Part shown: piece after piece, positions 1 to 15,610 of the stretch | Layout of the letters: each line of letters starts with the position of its first letter | Numbering within the stretch: position 1 is the first letter of the stretch | Assembly: GCA_963573385.1 (NCBI GenBank) | Contig: CAUYLG010044473.1 | Span: 44,094 to 108,093 of the forward strand | Direction of reading: 5' to 3' | DNA: 64,000 nt | Origin: Cacajao melanocephalus | Taxonomy: Eukaryota; Chordata; Mammalia; Primates; Pitheciidae | The notes under the pieces: model-generated | Told to the model about the DNA's origin: nothing | Databases searched by the model: none | What the model saw: only the letters and a program-made list of their open reading frames with translations | Translations under genes and position numbers: made by a program

Positions 1-276
1 ACTCTGTCATGCAGGCTGGAGTGCAGTAGCATAGTCATGGTTCACTGCAACGTGAATCTTCTGGGCTCAAGTGATCCTTCCATTTTAGCCTCCTGCGTAG
101 CTGGGACCACAGACATGCACCACCATTCCTAGCTAATTTTTTTTTTTTTTTTTGGTAGCAGCAGGGTCTCACTAAGTTGTCTAGGCTGTTGGTTGAATTC
201 CTGGGCTGAAGTGATCCTCCTACGTTGGCCTCCCAAAGTGTTCAGATTACAAGCATGAGCCACCATGCCCAACCTG
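1..276 (-). mobile_element. Alu, antisense, cut by window start
   Basis: Most of an antisense Alu, ending gagccaccatgcccaacc. Confidence 0.9.
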
Positions 277-529
277 TACCTTTGTTGAAATCCAGTTCAC
301 ATGGCTTTATTTCTGGATTTTCTGGGTTTCCCCCTTCCCCCCACTGATGTGTGTTGTGTGTCTTTCCTTTTGCCAACACTGCACTGTCTTGATTGCTGTA
401 GGCTTACAGTAAGTGTTAAAATTAGGTGATAAGAGTATTCCGATTTTGTTCTTTTTCAAGCTTATTTTGGCTATTTTAGGTCCTTTGCTTTTCTATAAAA
501 ATTTCACATCGGCTTGTTTGATTCTATAG

Positions 530-958
<429 letters not shown>

Positions 959-1411
959 TAAATTTTTTCATCAGTGTTTTGTAGTGTTCAGCATACACAT
1001 ATTGAACATATTTTGTTAGACTTATACGTAAAACTTACATGTTATTTGATATTAGTCGAGAATATATAACCTTAGTAGTCTTATCTTTTCAATAAATTGA
1101 GTTGATAATTTAAAATACCTTCCAGCAAAGAAGCTTCAGGCTCAGATAGCTTTCCTGGTGAATTCTACCAAACATTAAAGAAAGAAATAATAATACCAAT
1201 TCTACACAAACTCTTATGTATAATACAAGAGTAGGGAACACTTCCCATTACATTTTATGAGACCAGTATTATTACCCTGATACCAAAATCAGACAAGGAC
1301 ATTAGAAGACAGCAACAGAGTTATTTTTCATGAATTATAGACACAAACCTTCTCAACAAAAATATTTGTAAATGTAATCCAACAAATTTAAAAGGGACTA
1401 CATCATGATCA

Positions 1412-1774
<363 letters not shown>

Positions 1775-2207
1775 TTAATGGGATTTACCATGTAAACAAT
1801 CTAAAGAGTAAAAACTGTATGAACACCTCTATAGATATATAAAATATTTTTTAAAAATCCAACATTTAGTCATGATAAAAGTTTTCAGCAAGCCTAGGAA
1901 TAGATGAGATCCTTCTACCTGATAAAGTGCATCTACAAAAAAAAATCATCTAGCATCATACTTAATGGTATGAAGAAGAGAGCAAGGGTGTCTGCTATCA
2001 CTGCTACTGTTCACCATCATATTGCAGGTGCTAGCCAGTGCAGTAGGCACAAAAGAGAAATCAAGACATACAGATTGGAAAGGATATTATTCCTATACAC
2101 AGATAACATGCTTATCTACATAGAAAAATCCCAAGAAACTACAAAAAAAGCTACCACAACTAATAATAAGTGAGTTTAACAGTGTCACGGGATACAAGCT
2201 CAATATA

Positions 2208-2290
2208 CAAAAGTCAGTTGTATATATAAATATGTATAAGTCAGTTGTATATATAAATATATATATAAATATATATGCAACTGACTTTTG
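2208..2290. repeat. AT-rich inverted repeat (potential hairpin)
   Basis: The 13 bp arms caaaagtcagttg (2208-2220) and caactgacttttg (2278-2290) are perfect reverse complements. Between them lie 57 bp of almost pure A/T, including a second copy of aagtcagttgtatatataaa at 2238. Confidence 0.85.
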
Positions 2291-2547
2291 AGAAACAGCA
2301 ATGACTTTGAAATGCCAATATTTGAAGATTTTTGTCTTGTTTTTAGATGTTGTACTTGCTTTCCTAATTAGAGAGTTCTCCCATATGTAACTAACAGTAA
2401 TTATGAGACTTATTTCTGACTGTTGGTGGAGGACAGCTTTCTGTTATAAATGAAGGGGTTAACAGAATGGTGTAAGTACACCAAGAGCTTTTCCTAAAGG
2501 TTAAGCTAGCTTGTAGTACTCTTGAAATATTTTTTTAATAGTCATAG

Positions 2548-2700
2548 TAGGCTGGACACAGTGACTCATGCCTTTAATCCCAGCATTTTGGGATACCAAG
2601 ATGGGAGAGGAGTTTGAGGCTGCAGTGAGCTATGATTATGCCATAGCACTTTAGCCCGGGCAGCAGGGCTCAGACCCTGTCTCTAAAAAAGGAATAAAAG
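2548..2700 (+). mobile_element. Internally shortened Alu
   Basis: The start of a left arm (ggctggacacagtgactcat) jumps into the end of a right arm (gaggctgcagtgagctatga), giving about 150 bp with an A-rich tail. Confidence 0.75.
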
Positions 2701-3995
2701 AGAAAAAATAGTGAAAATAGTTGAGGATGTTAGTAGAAGTTAAAGTAAGGTAAGCCTGTGATTGTTAGAATAGTCTTAAGTGTAGGGTATGGGCCTACTT
2801 CCTCTCTTGCTGCTAGTTTTGAGTCCTATGGTTTTAATGCTGAGTCCTGACATATTCTTAGAATCCTTTTCAACACAGGGTTCCAAATATTTATAATTTA
2901 CATTTAGGATGAAATCTACTTGCTTTTTCTTTCCTAGAGTATGAGAGTTGGGAGACATATTAAAGATTCTTTAATTTAGTTCCATTTTATTGATTAGTGA
3001 CAAGACAGACTCTCATATTTTCCTGGAGGATATTTTAATGTTTCCTCATCTTTGCCAAAGCTTCTGGTTAGATAGCAGTTGTTAATAATCGCTGAGTTCT
3101 TAATAACTAAAGTAGCATATTGTAGCTACTCTGAAAATGTAGTGAATGTTTGCTGTCTCATAGAGAAACAGTATTTATAGTATAGTTCAATTTTTCAGAT
3201 ATTATAAGTTGTTTATAAAAACTGGATTATATATTGGTTGTGATAATATCTTTTAAAAATATTATTGCTAAATTACTGCTTTCATGGTAGCCACTTGTTG
3301 GAATGTTGTAAAGCATTCTTGAGAAAACTGTTTTTTATTGCAATTTGTAAACATTGCCTGTGTATTAAAGGGTACTTGCCTATTTTTTTTATAAGGTTTT
3401 TTCCAGACTCTGGTTTTCAGAAAGTTAAAATTTCATGTATTAAGAAATAGCCTGATTATTTTAAAATACTCTTTTTGTGATACTAACTTTTGAGAAACAA
3501 GTCGTTAGTATTAAAATTTTAGATATTCATTGCAGTAGAATCTACCATCTCTTTGTTTAGTCATCTTGGAATTTACTCTAATTAAATGTTATTTAATGCT
3601 TAGGATAACTGATATCTTAATTTGTTTTTCATAAATTTAATGTTCTTTGATTTACATATTGTGGATAAATGGATCTAAGGTGATACTAGAACTTTTTTTC
3701 AGTTGCCCCATTTATCCCATGTGACACAACTGACAGACTTTTCTTTAGAATGGTGCATGCTCTCTTATCATTCTTTTATTATTGTAAAGGTAATTTCTCC
3801 AGCAGAGAATTGAATTTCCAATAAAGACATAAAAAAGTTTAACTTTTAACGATAACACCCAGAGATAAATTGCTGTTAACATATTAAATCCTGTTTCACT
3901 TTGGACATCCTTTCTATTTTGTAAATATTTTCATTGCATGAAATATGTGCCTTAGATTTTATGTTGCAACAAATAATCTAGGGTTTACTTCATAG
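2701..3995. other. NUP153 intron without recognised repeat
   Basis: About 1.3 kb of AT-rich intron before the first exon in the window. Short ORFs are chance. I see no repeat or RNA gene. Confidence 0.6.
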
Positions 3996-4112
3996 GCACC
4001 AGTTAGAAGACAGATGAAAGCTAAGCAACTCAGTGCACAATCTTATGGTGTGACCAGTTCAACAGCTCGGCGAATATTGCAGTCTTTAGAGAAGATGTCA
4101 AGCCCTTTAGCG
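3996..4112 (+). CDS. NUP153: NUP153 coding exon (first in window)
   Basis: This 117 bp exon is phase 0 at both ends and encodes 39 residues beginning APVRRQMKAKQ. The acceptor is ...TTCATAG and the donor GTAAAT. It belongs to the linker between the N-terminal pore-targeting region and the zinc fingers. The serine-rich stretch LEKMSSPLA matches NUP153. Confidence 0.93.
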
Positions 4113-4201
4113 GTAAATTTTAAAAATCACAATTAATACAGGAGTGTAACAAAACTTGATATTAGTGAAAAATCTTAATTTTATTTTTTCAACATTAACA
4201 G

Positions 4202-4246
4202 GATGCAAAAAGAATTCCATCCATTGTTTCTTCTCCTCTGAATTCT
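4202..4246 (+). CDS. NUP153: NUP153 coding exon
   Basis: This 45 bp micro-exon encodes DAKRIPSIVSSPLNS and is phase 0 at both ends. The acceptor is AACATTAACAG and the donor GTAAGT. The intron before it is only 89 bp. Confidence 0.92.
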
Positions 4247-4285
4247 GTAAGTTAAGTTTTAAACCTTTTTAAAATGTATTTTTCA

Positions 4286-4462
<177 letters not shown>

Positions 4463-4504
4463 TTATAACTCCCTGTCTATTCTAATAGTATTTTCTTTTT
4501 TCAG

Positions 4505-4558
4505 CCTCTCGATAGGAGTGGGATAGATGTCACAGATTTTCAGGCCAAAAGAGAAAAG
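4505..4558 (+). CDS. NUP153: NUP153 coding exon
   Basis: This 54 bp exon encodes PLDRSGIDVTDFQAKREK and is phase 0. The acceptor TTTTTTCAG is strong and the donor is GTAAGA. It lies 42 bp after a partial Alu in the short preceding intron. Confidence 0.92.
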
Positions 4559-4674
4559 GTAAGACTTGTTAGCATTTAGTTATTTAAACTGTCTGCAATT
4601 TTGTTGTGTTAAAAGTTCAAGAGTACACAAATTGGATTTACTTTAGTCATTAGGGAATATGTTTGAAAAATATT

Positions 4675-4924
4675 CTTTTTTTTTTTAGTGCAGTGGTGCT
4701 GCACTAAATCTGTGCTCATTGCAACCTGTGGCTTCCAGATTCAAGTGATTTTCGTGCCGCAGCCTCCCTAGGTAGCTGTGATTACAGGCAGACACCACCA
4801 TGCCTGGGTAATTTTTGTAATTTTAGTAGAGACAGAGTTTCACCATGTTGGCCAGGCTGGTCTCAAACTCCTGAGCTCAGGTGATCTGCCCACCTTGACC
4901 TCCCAGTGAGCCACTGCACCTGGC
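4675..4924 (-). mobile_element. Alu, antisense
   Basis: The right arm is shortened next to the poly(T). It is flanked by tgaaaaatattcttt-like duplications. Confidence 0.9.
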
Positions 4925-5106
4925 CCTGAAAAATAATATTCTTTCACTTGGTCATTTTACTCTTTTCTGCAGGCCTCGGGATGTATTGTTTATGTAGTAG
5001 ATACTCATCCAATTTTTTTTTTTTTTGCTATATAGCATTTCCATCTTCAGGATCTTGAGCGACTTTATAGTTTACTATTACCTTTTGATAAAAATAGGAG
5101 TGATCA

Positions 5107-5425
5107 GCCAGGCATGGTGGCTTATGCCTGTAATCCTAGTACTTTGGGAGGCCGAGGCAGGTGAATCAGCTGAGGTCAAGAGTTCAAAAAGAGCCTGGCC
5201 AACATCATGAAACCCCATCTCTACTAGAAATACAGAAAAATTAGTCAGGCATGTTGGTGCGCACCTGTAATCCCAGCTACTTTGGAGGCTGAGGCAGGAA
5301 AATCACTTGAACGCAGGAGGCGGAGGTTGCAGAGAGGTGGAGGTTGGAGCAAGCCGAGGTTGCACCACTGCACTCCAGCCTGGGCTACAGAGCGAGACTC
5401 CATCTCAAAAAAAAAAAAAAAAAAA
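5107..5425 (+). mobile_element. Alu, sense
   Basis: A full Alu with an A-tail, flanked by aataggagtgatca and aaaagaagtgatca. Confidence 0.93.
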
Positions 5426-6687
5426 GAAGTGATCAAAGCTTGAGGTGAGGTGTTTAGACATTCAGTAAAGTCCTCTTGCACATCATCATCTTTGTATACT
5501 TTCCTCATTAACCAACATTATGTCAAATCTATTGTGTGTAGTAGAATTTCGATTAGGCACATCTCAGCCAAACAAAATACTGTTCCAAGATAGTGGAACT
5601 AATAAAAAAAAAAATTGATCATTATGTCTTGCTGCCCTTTCAATATATTCTGTTTGCTTAAAATTAACTTTGGAGGTTTCTGTGGGAAAAAGAATATAAT
5701 GTTTGATAGTTTGGGTTAAAGAGGTATCTTTTGTTAGTTTATTTATAGCTAGTTAAGGATCCTTCAGGGAAGGCCGATTCTTGGATTCTTATTTATGAAA
5801 GCATTTTTTATAATACCAAGTTCCTCAAAAGTATTTAAATTATAATTTCATGAATTAATTGCAGGGACTATATATGAAATATTGGTAGGTTATAATTATC
5901 TGTACTGAAATTCTTATGCAAAGAAAGCTATAATTGAACTTTTTCTTGGAAGAGTGTTGCTTCTCAATTTTTAGAACTACCTAGACATTTGTAATTAGGC
6001 AAGAAAGAATCTATTATTAGCTTCTATGATGGGATTAATGTAAGCCGTTAGCTTTTCTCAGCCCCTCATTTATATCAGATTATTTTATAATAAGAGATGA
6101 AATTTAAAACTTATGTCATAAGTTCTTATCAGTAAGAGTTTTACTTTACTAGTGGTTGAGTATAGTATCCATGAAAGTTTATTAATGGGTGCTAAGAAAT
6201 AAAACACCAAAATACAGTATCATAGCTCATGTTTCACAGATGTTATCAGAACAGTCTACAAAATAGACTCTCTTATTGAGTTGTAAGGTCACATTTGCGA
6301 GAAGGTTTTAGGGAAGAGTTAGTAACTATACAGAGGCTTTGCCCTGGAAACCAACGTTGTTCACAGCTGCTGCTGAGTGAAAGGACTCTATTCATAGGAT
6401 TACAGTCTTTGGACAGAGTTAGAAGCTTTTGGCTGTATAGTGGTTTTATACCAACAGGATTTTTACTATGTTTCAGTGTAGCAAAGGGCTATTGTGAACA
6501 AAACACTTGTGTACTTACATAATAAAATGAGTTCCTTTTACAGTTTGGAAGTCTTAACAGTTATTTACCATTTAGACTTAGAATGTAAGATTTTTGGTTT
6601 GGTTTGGTATTTAAATAACAATGGGGAAAATCATCTTGGAGAGGGATTTGCTCACATTTTTGGAAATTTAAATGTTTTCATAGCTAG
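5426..6687. other. NUP153 intron without recognised repeat
   Basis: About 1.26 kb of AT-rich sequence between two Alus. Nothing is recognisable. Another quiet stretch of the same intron is 7521-7877. Confidence 0.6.
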
Positions 6688-7041
<354 letters not shown>

Positions 7042-7100
7042 TAATTCAGGGAAAATGTGACAAAAGTGAATTTTAGTTTATGTATTTAAAATTCACCCTG

Positions 7101-7520
7101 AGTCAGGCACACTGGCTCATACCTGTAATCCCAGCACTTTGGGAGGCTGAAGTGGGAGGATTGCTTGAGCCCAGAAGTTTGAGAGCAGCCTGGGCAACAC
7201 GGCAAGATCTCATTTCCATAAAAAGTGGAAAAAAAAAAAAAAGCCAGGTGAGGTGCCTCATGTCTGTAATCTCAGCACTTTGGGAGGCTGAGACAGGCAG
7301 ATTGCTTGAGCCCAGGAGTTCAAGACCAGCCTGGGCAACATGGCGAGACACTGTCTCTACAAAAAATACCAAAAAAAAATTACGCAGGCTTGATGATGTA
7401 CCCCTGTATTCTCAGCTACTCGAGAGGCTGAGGTGAGGGGATCCACCCAGCCCAGGGAGGTCTAGGCTTCAGTGAGCTGTGGTCTGGGCAACAGAGCAAG
7501 AGTTTGTCTCGTAAAAAAAA
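7101..7520 (+). mobile_element. Alu monomer plus Alu dimer (three-arm array)
   Basis: A left monomer with an A-run (7101-7240) is followed directly by a second Alu of two arms (7241-7520), all on the + strand. Either an Alu landed in the tail of a FLAM or this is a trimeric Alu. Confidence 0.75.
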
Positions 7521-7877
7521 ATTCCAAAAAAGTAAAAATTAACTCTAAAAGCTTACATTTGTAGTGCTGTTTTGAATATAGTTCATTTTGTATGCACGCA
7601 TGTGTGAAAAGTCATTAAGTCTGGAATGAAATATAGTGTATCCATGAAGCCATTTTAGAATTATTTGTGTATATTTATGTACATACATGTATAAATAGAT
7701 ACAAACCTTTGGTTCCACTATTACCAGATTTTCCTCTTGCTTGTTTGTATCTACTGTATATTTCTTTAGGAAGTACTCATGGTCTTTAGGTCACATTAGC
7801 TATTGTCAAAATTTAGATATGAATCATTGATTTATGTGAAAATAAATGTTTGTCTTTGATTTCTGTTTACCTGTAAG

Positions 7878-8024
7878 GTGGATTCTCAATATCCTCCTGT
7901 TCAGAGACTTATGACCCCAAAGCCAGTTTCCATAGCAACAAATCGAAGTGTTTATTTTAAACCCTCTCTGACTCCAACTGGTGAATTCAGGAAGACTAAT
8001 CAAAGAATAGATAAAAAGTGCAGT
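7878..8024 (+). CDS. NUP153: NUP153 coding exon
   Basis: This 147 bp, 49-codon exon starts VDSQYPPVQRLMTPKP and ends at a cysteine-serine pair. The acceptor is CTGTAAG and the donor GTGAGT. It contains many Ser/Thr-Pro sites, typical of the linker, which is heavily phosphorylated in mitosis (family knowledge). Confidence 0.94.
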
Positions 8025-8180
8025 GTGAGTATGTGTATATTTCCACCAGTCTTTGAATATTGGTTAGAATGAATGAGACTAAATGATGTAAAACATAACT
8101 ACTCTACCATTGTATTCTAGCAACTATATAACATATAAAGGTTGTGAGTTAGTGATGATTATGAATTGGTATGCTTTTAA

Positions 8181-9480
<1,300 letters not shown>

Positions 9481-9585
9481 CATCAAATTCCTGATTCTAA
9501 ATGTTAAAATTAATGAGAAGCAAGGTGGTACTAAGAAAATGATAACACATAAGCAAACATAAATATGTGTGTATTTCCCCTGCAG

Positions 9586-9638
9586 ACTGGATATGAAAAA
9601 AATACGACACCAGGACAAAATAGAGAACAACGAGAGAG
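9586..9638 (+). CDS. NUP153: NUP153 coding exon
   Basis: This 53 bp exon encodes TGYEKNTTPGQNREQRE plus two bases of a split serine codon. The acceptor is CCCCTGCAG and the donor GTACTA. The frame is completed by the next exon. Confidence 0.92.
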
Positions 9639-9883
9639 GTACTATCATTTCTTATACAGCTGTGCTTCTTTATATTTAATTTGTAAGGTCTATATTTGAT
9701 TTACATGTACTTTTTGAAGATTAAGATCAATGAATAGAAACTTTGTACAAAGAAATCTAAGATTTTAGAATCACATTTGGCCGTATATTTTCTTGTTAGC
9801 AGTTCTAGTTTTTAGGTATTTAGTTAATAAATTATGGACAAGAATAATATATCAGTTGTTTTAATTTTCTTTTTATTTGCCAG

Positions 9884-10010
9884 TGGCTTTTCATATCCAA
9901 ATTTCAGTTTGCCTGCAGCCAATGGTTTATCTTCTGGAGTAGGTGGTGGAGGTGGCAAGATCAGACGAGAAAGAACACGCTTTGTTGCTTCTAAACCTCC
10001 AGAGGAAGAG
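9884..10010 (+). CDS. NUP153: NUP153 coding exon
   Basis: This 127 bp exon encodes SGFSYPNFSLPAANG, a glycine run, and a basic stretch KIRRERTRF, ending in an acidic EEE. The acceptor is TTTATTTGCCAG and the donor GTAGGG. It completes the serine codon split from the exon 245 bp upstream. The intron after it, about 11.9 kb, is the largest in the window. Confidence 0.94.
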
Positions 10011-10336
10011 GTAGGGTTATATACTCATACACTCTTCAGGTTTATTTAAAAAGCGTTGGTGTGGTGGTGGTAAGGGGAAAGCTGTAGGGGCGGGGTTTGA
10101 GGAGACCCAGAGCAAAATTAATCTGCCCTTGAAACACTCCTTTCAAAATGTATGCTGAAAATCTAACTTAGTACCTTAAATTTCATGGGTATCATAGAAC
10201 AAAACAAAACTACCCATACTTTTTCAAATAAGGGAATTGCAATTGAAATTATCTGACCCTTGGTATTACTGTATAGTTTTGTGTTTGTAAAACTTGCATA
10301 AATAAATTCATAAGTAGGATTAATACTGTTTGTATT

Positions 10337-10624
10337 CTTTTTTTGAGATACGGTCTCGCTCTGTCACTGAGGCTGGAGTGCAGTGGCACAATCTCGGCTT
10401 ACGCGACCTTTGCCTCCTGGGTTCAAGCAATTCTTGTGCCTCAGCCACTCAAGTCGCTGGGACTATAGGTGTGCGCCACCATGGCTGGTTAATTTTTGTA
10501 CTTTTAGTAGATACGGGGTTTCACCACTTTGGCCAGGCTAGGTTGAACTGTTGATGTCAAGTGATCCATCTGCCTCGGCCTTGTGAAGTGCTGGGAATAC
10601 AGGCTTGAGCCACTGTGCCCTGCC
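10337..10624 (-). mobile_element. Alu, antisense
   Basis: A full-length, fairly diverged antisense Alu. Confidence 0.93.
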
Positions 10625-11870
<1,246 letters not shown>

Positions 11871-12317
11871 TGTTTTGGTTGAAGTTGTTGGATGTCTTCA
11901 TTTTCTTCATGTCTGCTGGTATTTTGCTCTGCAGGATTGGCATGGGATGTCTTGCTTTCTTTTTATCTCTGCTTTTCTTTTCCTAGTTAGCACTCCTATA
12001 GCTCACCAGAATCATGATTTCCTTGGCAGTTTTCACTTTCTGCCATATAAATAGACTTGTCATGAGATATGGGATTATGTTGGTAGACGTGGCTCAATTA
12101 CTGGTCTGGAGGCTTTGTTTTTCCCTTAGGCTCTGTTTCTTATCTACTATAGTATTGTGAAGGAAGGGAATGTATTTTAGTGTATACTATTATCTGGAAA
12201 GGAAATATCTTGAACGCCATTGATCATACAAACAGTATATAAATTTTGTAGGTTTTGTAGCAAACCAATTTTCTTCTGTCATTAAAGCTCTTTATTGATT
12301 ATATTTAAGAAATGCGT

Positions 12318-12619
12318 TGTTGGCCCCGCACGGTGGCTCACACTTGTAATCCCAGCACTTTGGGAGGCCGAGGCAGGTAGATCACGAGGTCAAGAGATCC
12401 AGACCATCCCAGCCAACATGGTGAAACCCTTCTCTACTAAAAATACAAAAATTAGCCAAGCGTGGTGGCATGCATCTGTAATCCCAGCTAACTCCTGAGG
12501 CTGAGGCAGGAGAATGGCTTCAACCTGGGAGGAGGTTGCAGTGAGCTGAGATCGTGCTGCTGCACTCCAGCCTCCTGACAGAGCAAGACTCTGTCTCAAA
12601 GAAAAGGAAAGAAAGAAAT
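12318..12619 (+). mobile_element. Alu, sense
   Basis: A full Alu flanked by aagaaatgcgttgt and aagaaatggattgt. It lies 34 bp before the Hsmar1 end. Confidence 0.95.
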
Positions 12620-12977
12620 GGATTGTCTTACGTTGTGGAAATAAGGAATTTATTAGGTTGGTACAAAAGTAATTGCGGTTTTGGACCATGAATTTTAAGT
12701 CCTTATAACTAGGCTCAAACACATCTTTATTAATCAAAACAGGAACCATTATAATCAATACATTTTTTCCAACAAGAAATAAGTTTGCTTATTCTTGTAG
12801 TGCAAAAATCTGTGCTTTGGGATTTGATGAGCTCTTGGAATGCATTTTCTGCATCCTGCTGCTACCAGCATTCTGCTGCAAAAAGTTTTCAAGATGCTTG
12901 AAGAAGTGGTAGTCAGTTGGCGAGAGGTCAGGTGAATATGGCAGACAGATGAAGCAAAACTTTGTAGCCGAGTTCCT

Positions 12978-13265
12978 TCAACTTTTGAAGCATTGCTTTT
13001 GCGGTATGCGGTCAGGCTTGTGGAGAAGAATTGGTCCCTCTCTGTTGACCAGTGCCAGCTGCAGGCACTTCAGTTTTTGGTGCATCTGATTGATTTGTGG
13101 AGAAGACTTCTCAGATGTAGTGGTTTTGCCGAGATTCTGAAAGCTGTAGTGGATTAGACCAGCAGCAGACCACCAGAAAGTGATCATGGCCTTTTTCTGG
13201 TGCAAGTTTGGTTTGGGAGGTGCTTTGAAGCTGTTTCTCAGTTCAGCCACTGAGCTGGTCATCAC
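12978..13265 (-). pseudogene. Hsmar1 transposase fragment (catalytic domain, broken)
   Basis: The 95-codon open stretch aligns with the mariner transposase catalytic core (WWSAAGLIHYSF, MHQKLKCLQLALVNR, GPILLH). After GPILLH the frame leaves the family sequence, which in intact copies continues with the second catalytic Asp. Other parts of the transposase occur in other frames to the right, on both sides of the nested Alu. Confidence 0.88.
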
Positions 13266-13602
13266 TGGTTGTCGTATAAAATCCGCTTTTTATTCCATGT
13301 CACAATCCGAGAAGTGGTTAGTTGTTGTTGCATAGAATAAGGGAAGATGACACTTCAAAACAATGATTTTTTTTTTATTTTCACTCACCTCATGAGATAC
13401 CCACTTGTTGAGCTTTTTCACCTTTCCAATTTCCTTCAAATGCTGAATGATCGTAGAATGGCTAATATTGAGTTCTTTGGCAACTTCTTGTGTAGTTTAA
13501 TTAAGAGGATCAGCTTTGATGATTGCTCTTAACTGACTGTTGTCAATTTGCAGTGGCTGGGCATTATTACACTTCTCTTCAAGGCTCTTCTTTGCAAAAC
13601 TT

Positions 13603-13932
13603 TGTGTGTTTTTTTCTTTTGTTTTTTGCTTCTTTGGGTGTTTTGTTTTGAGACAGAGTCTTGCTTCGTCGCCCAGGCTGGAGTGCAGTAGCAGGATCTC
13701 ATCTCACTGCAACCTCCACCTCCTGTGTTCAGACTGTTTTCCTGCCTCAGCCTCCTGAGTAACTGTGATTACAGGCATGTGCCACAGGCCTGGTTAATTT
13801 TTTTGTATTTTTAGTAGAGACAGGATTTCACCATGTTGGCCAGGCTGGTCTGGAACTCCTGACCTCAAGTGATCTGTCTGCCTCAGCCTTTCAGAGTGCT
13901 GGGATTACAGGGGTGAGCCACCATGCCCAACC
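13603..13932 (-). mobile_element. Alu inserted in Hsmar1
   Basis: A full antisense Alu is flanked by 15 bp near-identical target duplications at 13588-13602 and 13933-13947 (ttctttgcaaaactt versus tcctttgtaaaactt). It entered the Hsmar1 after that element was already fixed in place. Confidence 0.95.
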
Positions 13933-14492
13933 TCCTTTGTAAAACTTCTTGAACCACCACTGCACTGTACATTCATTGGCAGTTCCTGAGCCAAATGCAT
14001 TGTTGATGTTGGCAAGTTTTCTTGGCTGCTTTACAACCTATTTTGAACTTGAATAAGAAAATTGCTCGAATTTGCTTTTTGTCTAACATCATTTCCACAG
14101 TCTAAAATAAATATAAAATGAACAGCAAGTAGAAGTCATCAGCCAAAAAACATAAAGAAATGTGTATTATAGTGATGTATAATATAACCACATTTATTTA
14201 AGAATGTGTTCCAGTTATCACATGGCAAATTTCTATAATGCAAAACTGCAACTAGATTTGTAACAACCTAATAGTATCTGATTCATACAGCATGAGCTTA
14301 TTATTATTTTTTTTTTGACAAGTTTTTACATTTCCTGGTAAAATCTTTGGCCTGTTTTGTAAAGTTTATCTCTATATGAGGAAAATATAGCTTGACTTTG
14401 TTTGCCAGGTGATGGCATTGTATAGATTTTGCTCATTTCTGTTACCCAACAAAAGGGCTTACTGCCTGATGAGCACAGAAGCCAATACTATG

Positions 14493-14793
14493 GCACCAGG
14501 TTTTGTTTTGTTTTGTTTTTTGAGACAGGGTCTAACTGTGTCGCCCAGGATGGAGTGTGTGATCTTGGCTCACGGCAGCCTCCACTTCCTGGGCTCAAGT
14601 GATTCTCTTGTCTCAGCCTCCCAAGTAGCTGGGATAATAGGCACACACCACCATGGCCAGCTATTTTTTTTTTAAGTAGAGGTAGGCTTTTGTGGCCAGG
14701 CTAGTCTCAAACTCCTGGCCTCAAGTGATCCCCCCCCCCACCTTGCCACCCAAAGAACTAGGATTATAGGTGTGAGCCACTGTGCCCAGCCTG
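14493..14793 (-). mobile_element. Alu, antisense
   Basis: A full antisense Alu with a (TTTTG)n-type start and a run of nine or ten C at 14731. Confidence 0.93.
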
Positions 14794-14899
14794 AAGATAA
14801 TTTTTTATATGCCGGACAATAAGAGCAAAAGTTAATTAATAAAACAAACCGTTCAGTGCAGCAAAGTCACACCAAGCATGTATCTGCAAGACAGCTAAA

Positions 14900-15405
14900 A
14901 CTAAGCTATTGATAACTTGAGCTTCAGTTTAAGATATCAGAACTTTGTCTTTAAAAACTGAAGGTGAAGGTGAATCCATGCTCCAAAGAGTTAAATCAAT
15001 GACTAAGAAATATTCTTGAACTTACAAGATGGCAAATAAGAAAAGAAACAGTTTGCTAAAACTCTCTCCAGTTGTGAGATAAAGGTAGCTGAAATCGGCT
15101 AGAACTAATATCACCAACTAGAGTCTATGCAGAATGAGCTTGCTGACATCACAGCCCAAATTTCTACCTGTTTCATTCTAACTTCCCCAGAATTTGCACG
15201 TGACCCATGAAGAGACAACTGTGCACACCCAGAGACTTATCACACCTTCTCTTTCCTTCCACCTGTTAATCCTAGAATCTACTCCTTAAACCTTTCCTAA
15301 TAAACATACTGCCATAAGGCCAATTTTTGGGGAGACAGGTTTGAGCTGGACTCTTGTCTCCTTGTTGGTTGACTCTTAATAAAGCATTTCTTTCTTCAAA
15401 AACCT
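14900..15405 (+). mobile_element. ERV1-type LTR remnant
   Basis: The tail has features of a gammaretrovirus-like (MER4/MER61-type) LTR. These include CTCCTTAAACCTTTCCTAAT, a GGGGAGACAGGTTTGAGCTG segment, CTTGTCTCCTTGTTGG and a TTAATAAAGC poly(A) signal. No internal coding sequence is visible, so it would be a solitary LTR. Its left boundary and family are uncertain. Confidence 0.6.
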
Positions 15406-15610
15406 GGTGCCAGCCAAGTTGGGAGGATCAGTTGAGCCCAGAAGCTTGAGATCAGCCTGGGCAACATGGCAAAACCCCATGTGTACAAAAAAATACAAAA
15501 ATTAACCAGGTGTGGTGATAAGCACCTGTGGTCCCAGCTGCCAGGGAGGCTGAAGTGGGAGGATCACCCTAGGAGACTTTTTTCAAAAAAAACAAAAACA
15601 AAAAAACTCC
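15406..15610 (+). mobile_element. Partial Alu, sense
   Basis: It lacks the first 40 or so bases and the end of the right arm, and sits directly after the LTR-like tail. Confidence 0.85.

Larger units (their letters stand above)
12653..14271 (-). mobile_element. Hsmar1 mariner transposon, near full length, interrupted by Alu
   Basis: The left terminal repeat begins TTAGGTTGGTACAAAAGTAA at 12653, and a degraded right repeat ends CAACCTAA at 14271. Both are flanked by the TA target duplication (12651-12652 and 14272-14273). Without the 345 bp Alu insertion the element is 1,274 bp, close to the roughly 1.28 kb Hsmar1 consensus. The transposase runs on the - strand. Its best frame, 12978-13265, holds the catalytic-domain text PPKPNLHQKKAMITFWWSAA. 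The frame is broken, and the Asp expected after LLH is lost where the reading shifts, so it is inactive. Hsmar1 is restricted to anthropoid primates and gave rise to SETMAR (literature). Confidence 0.93.
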
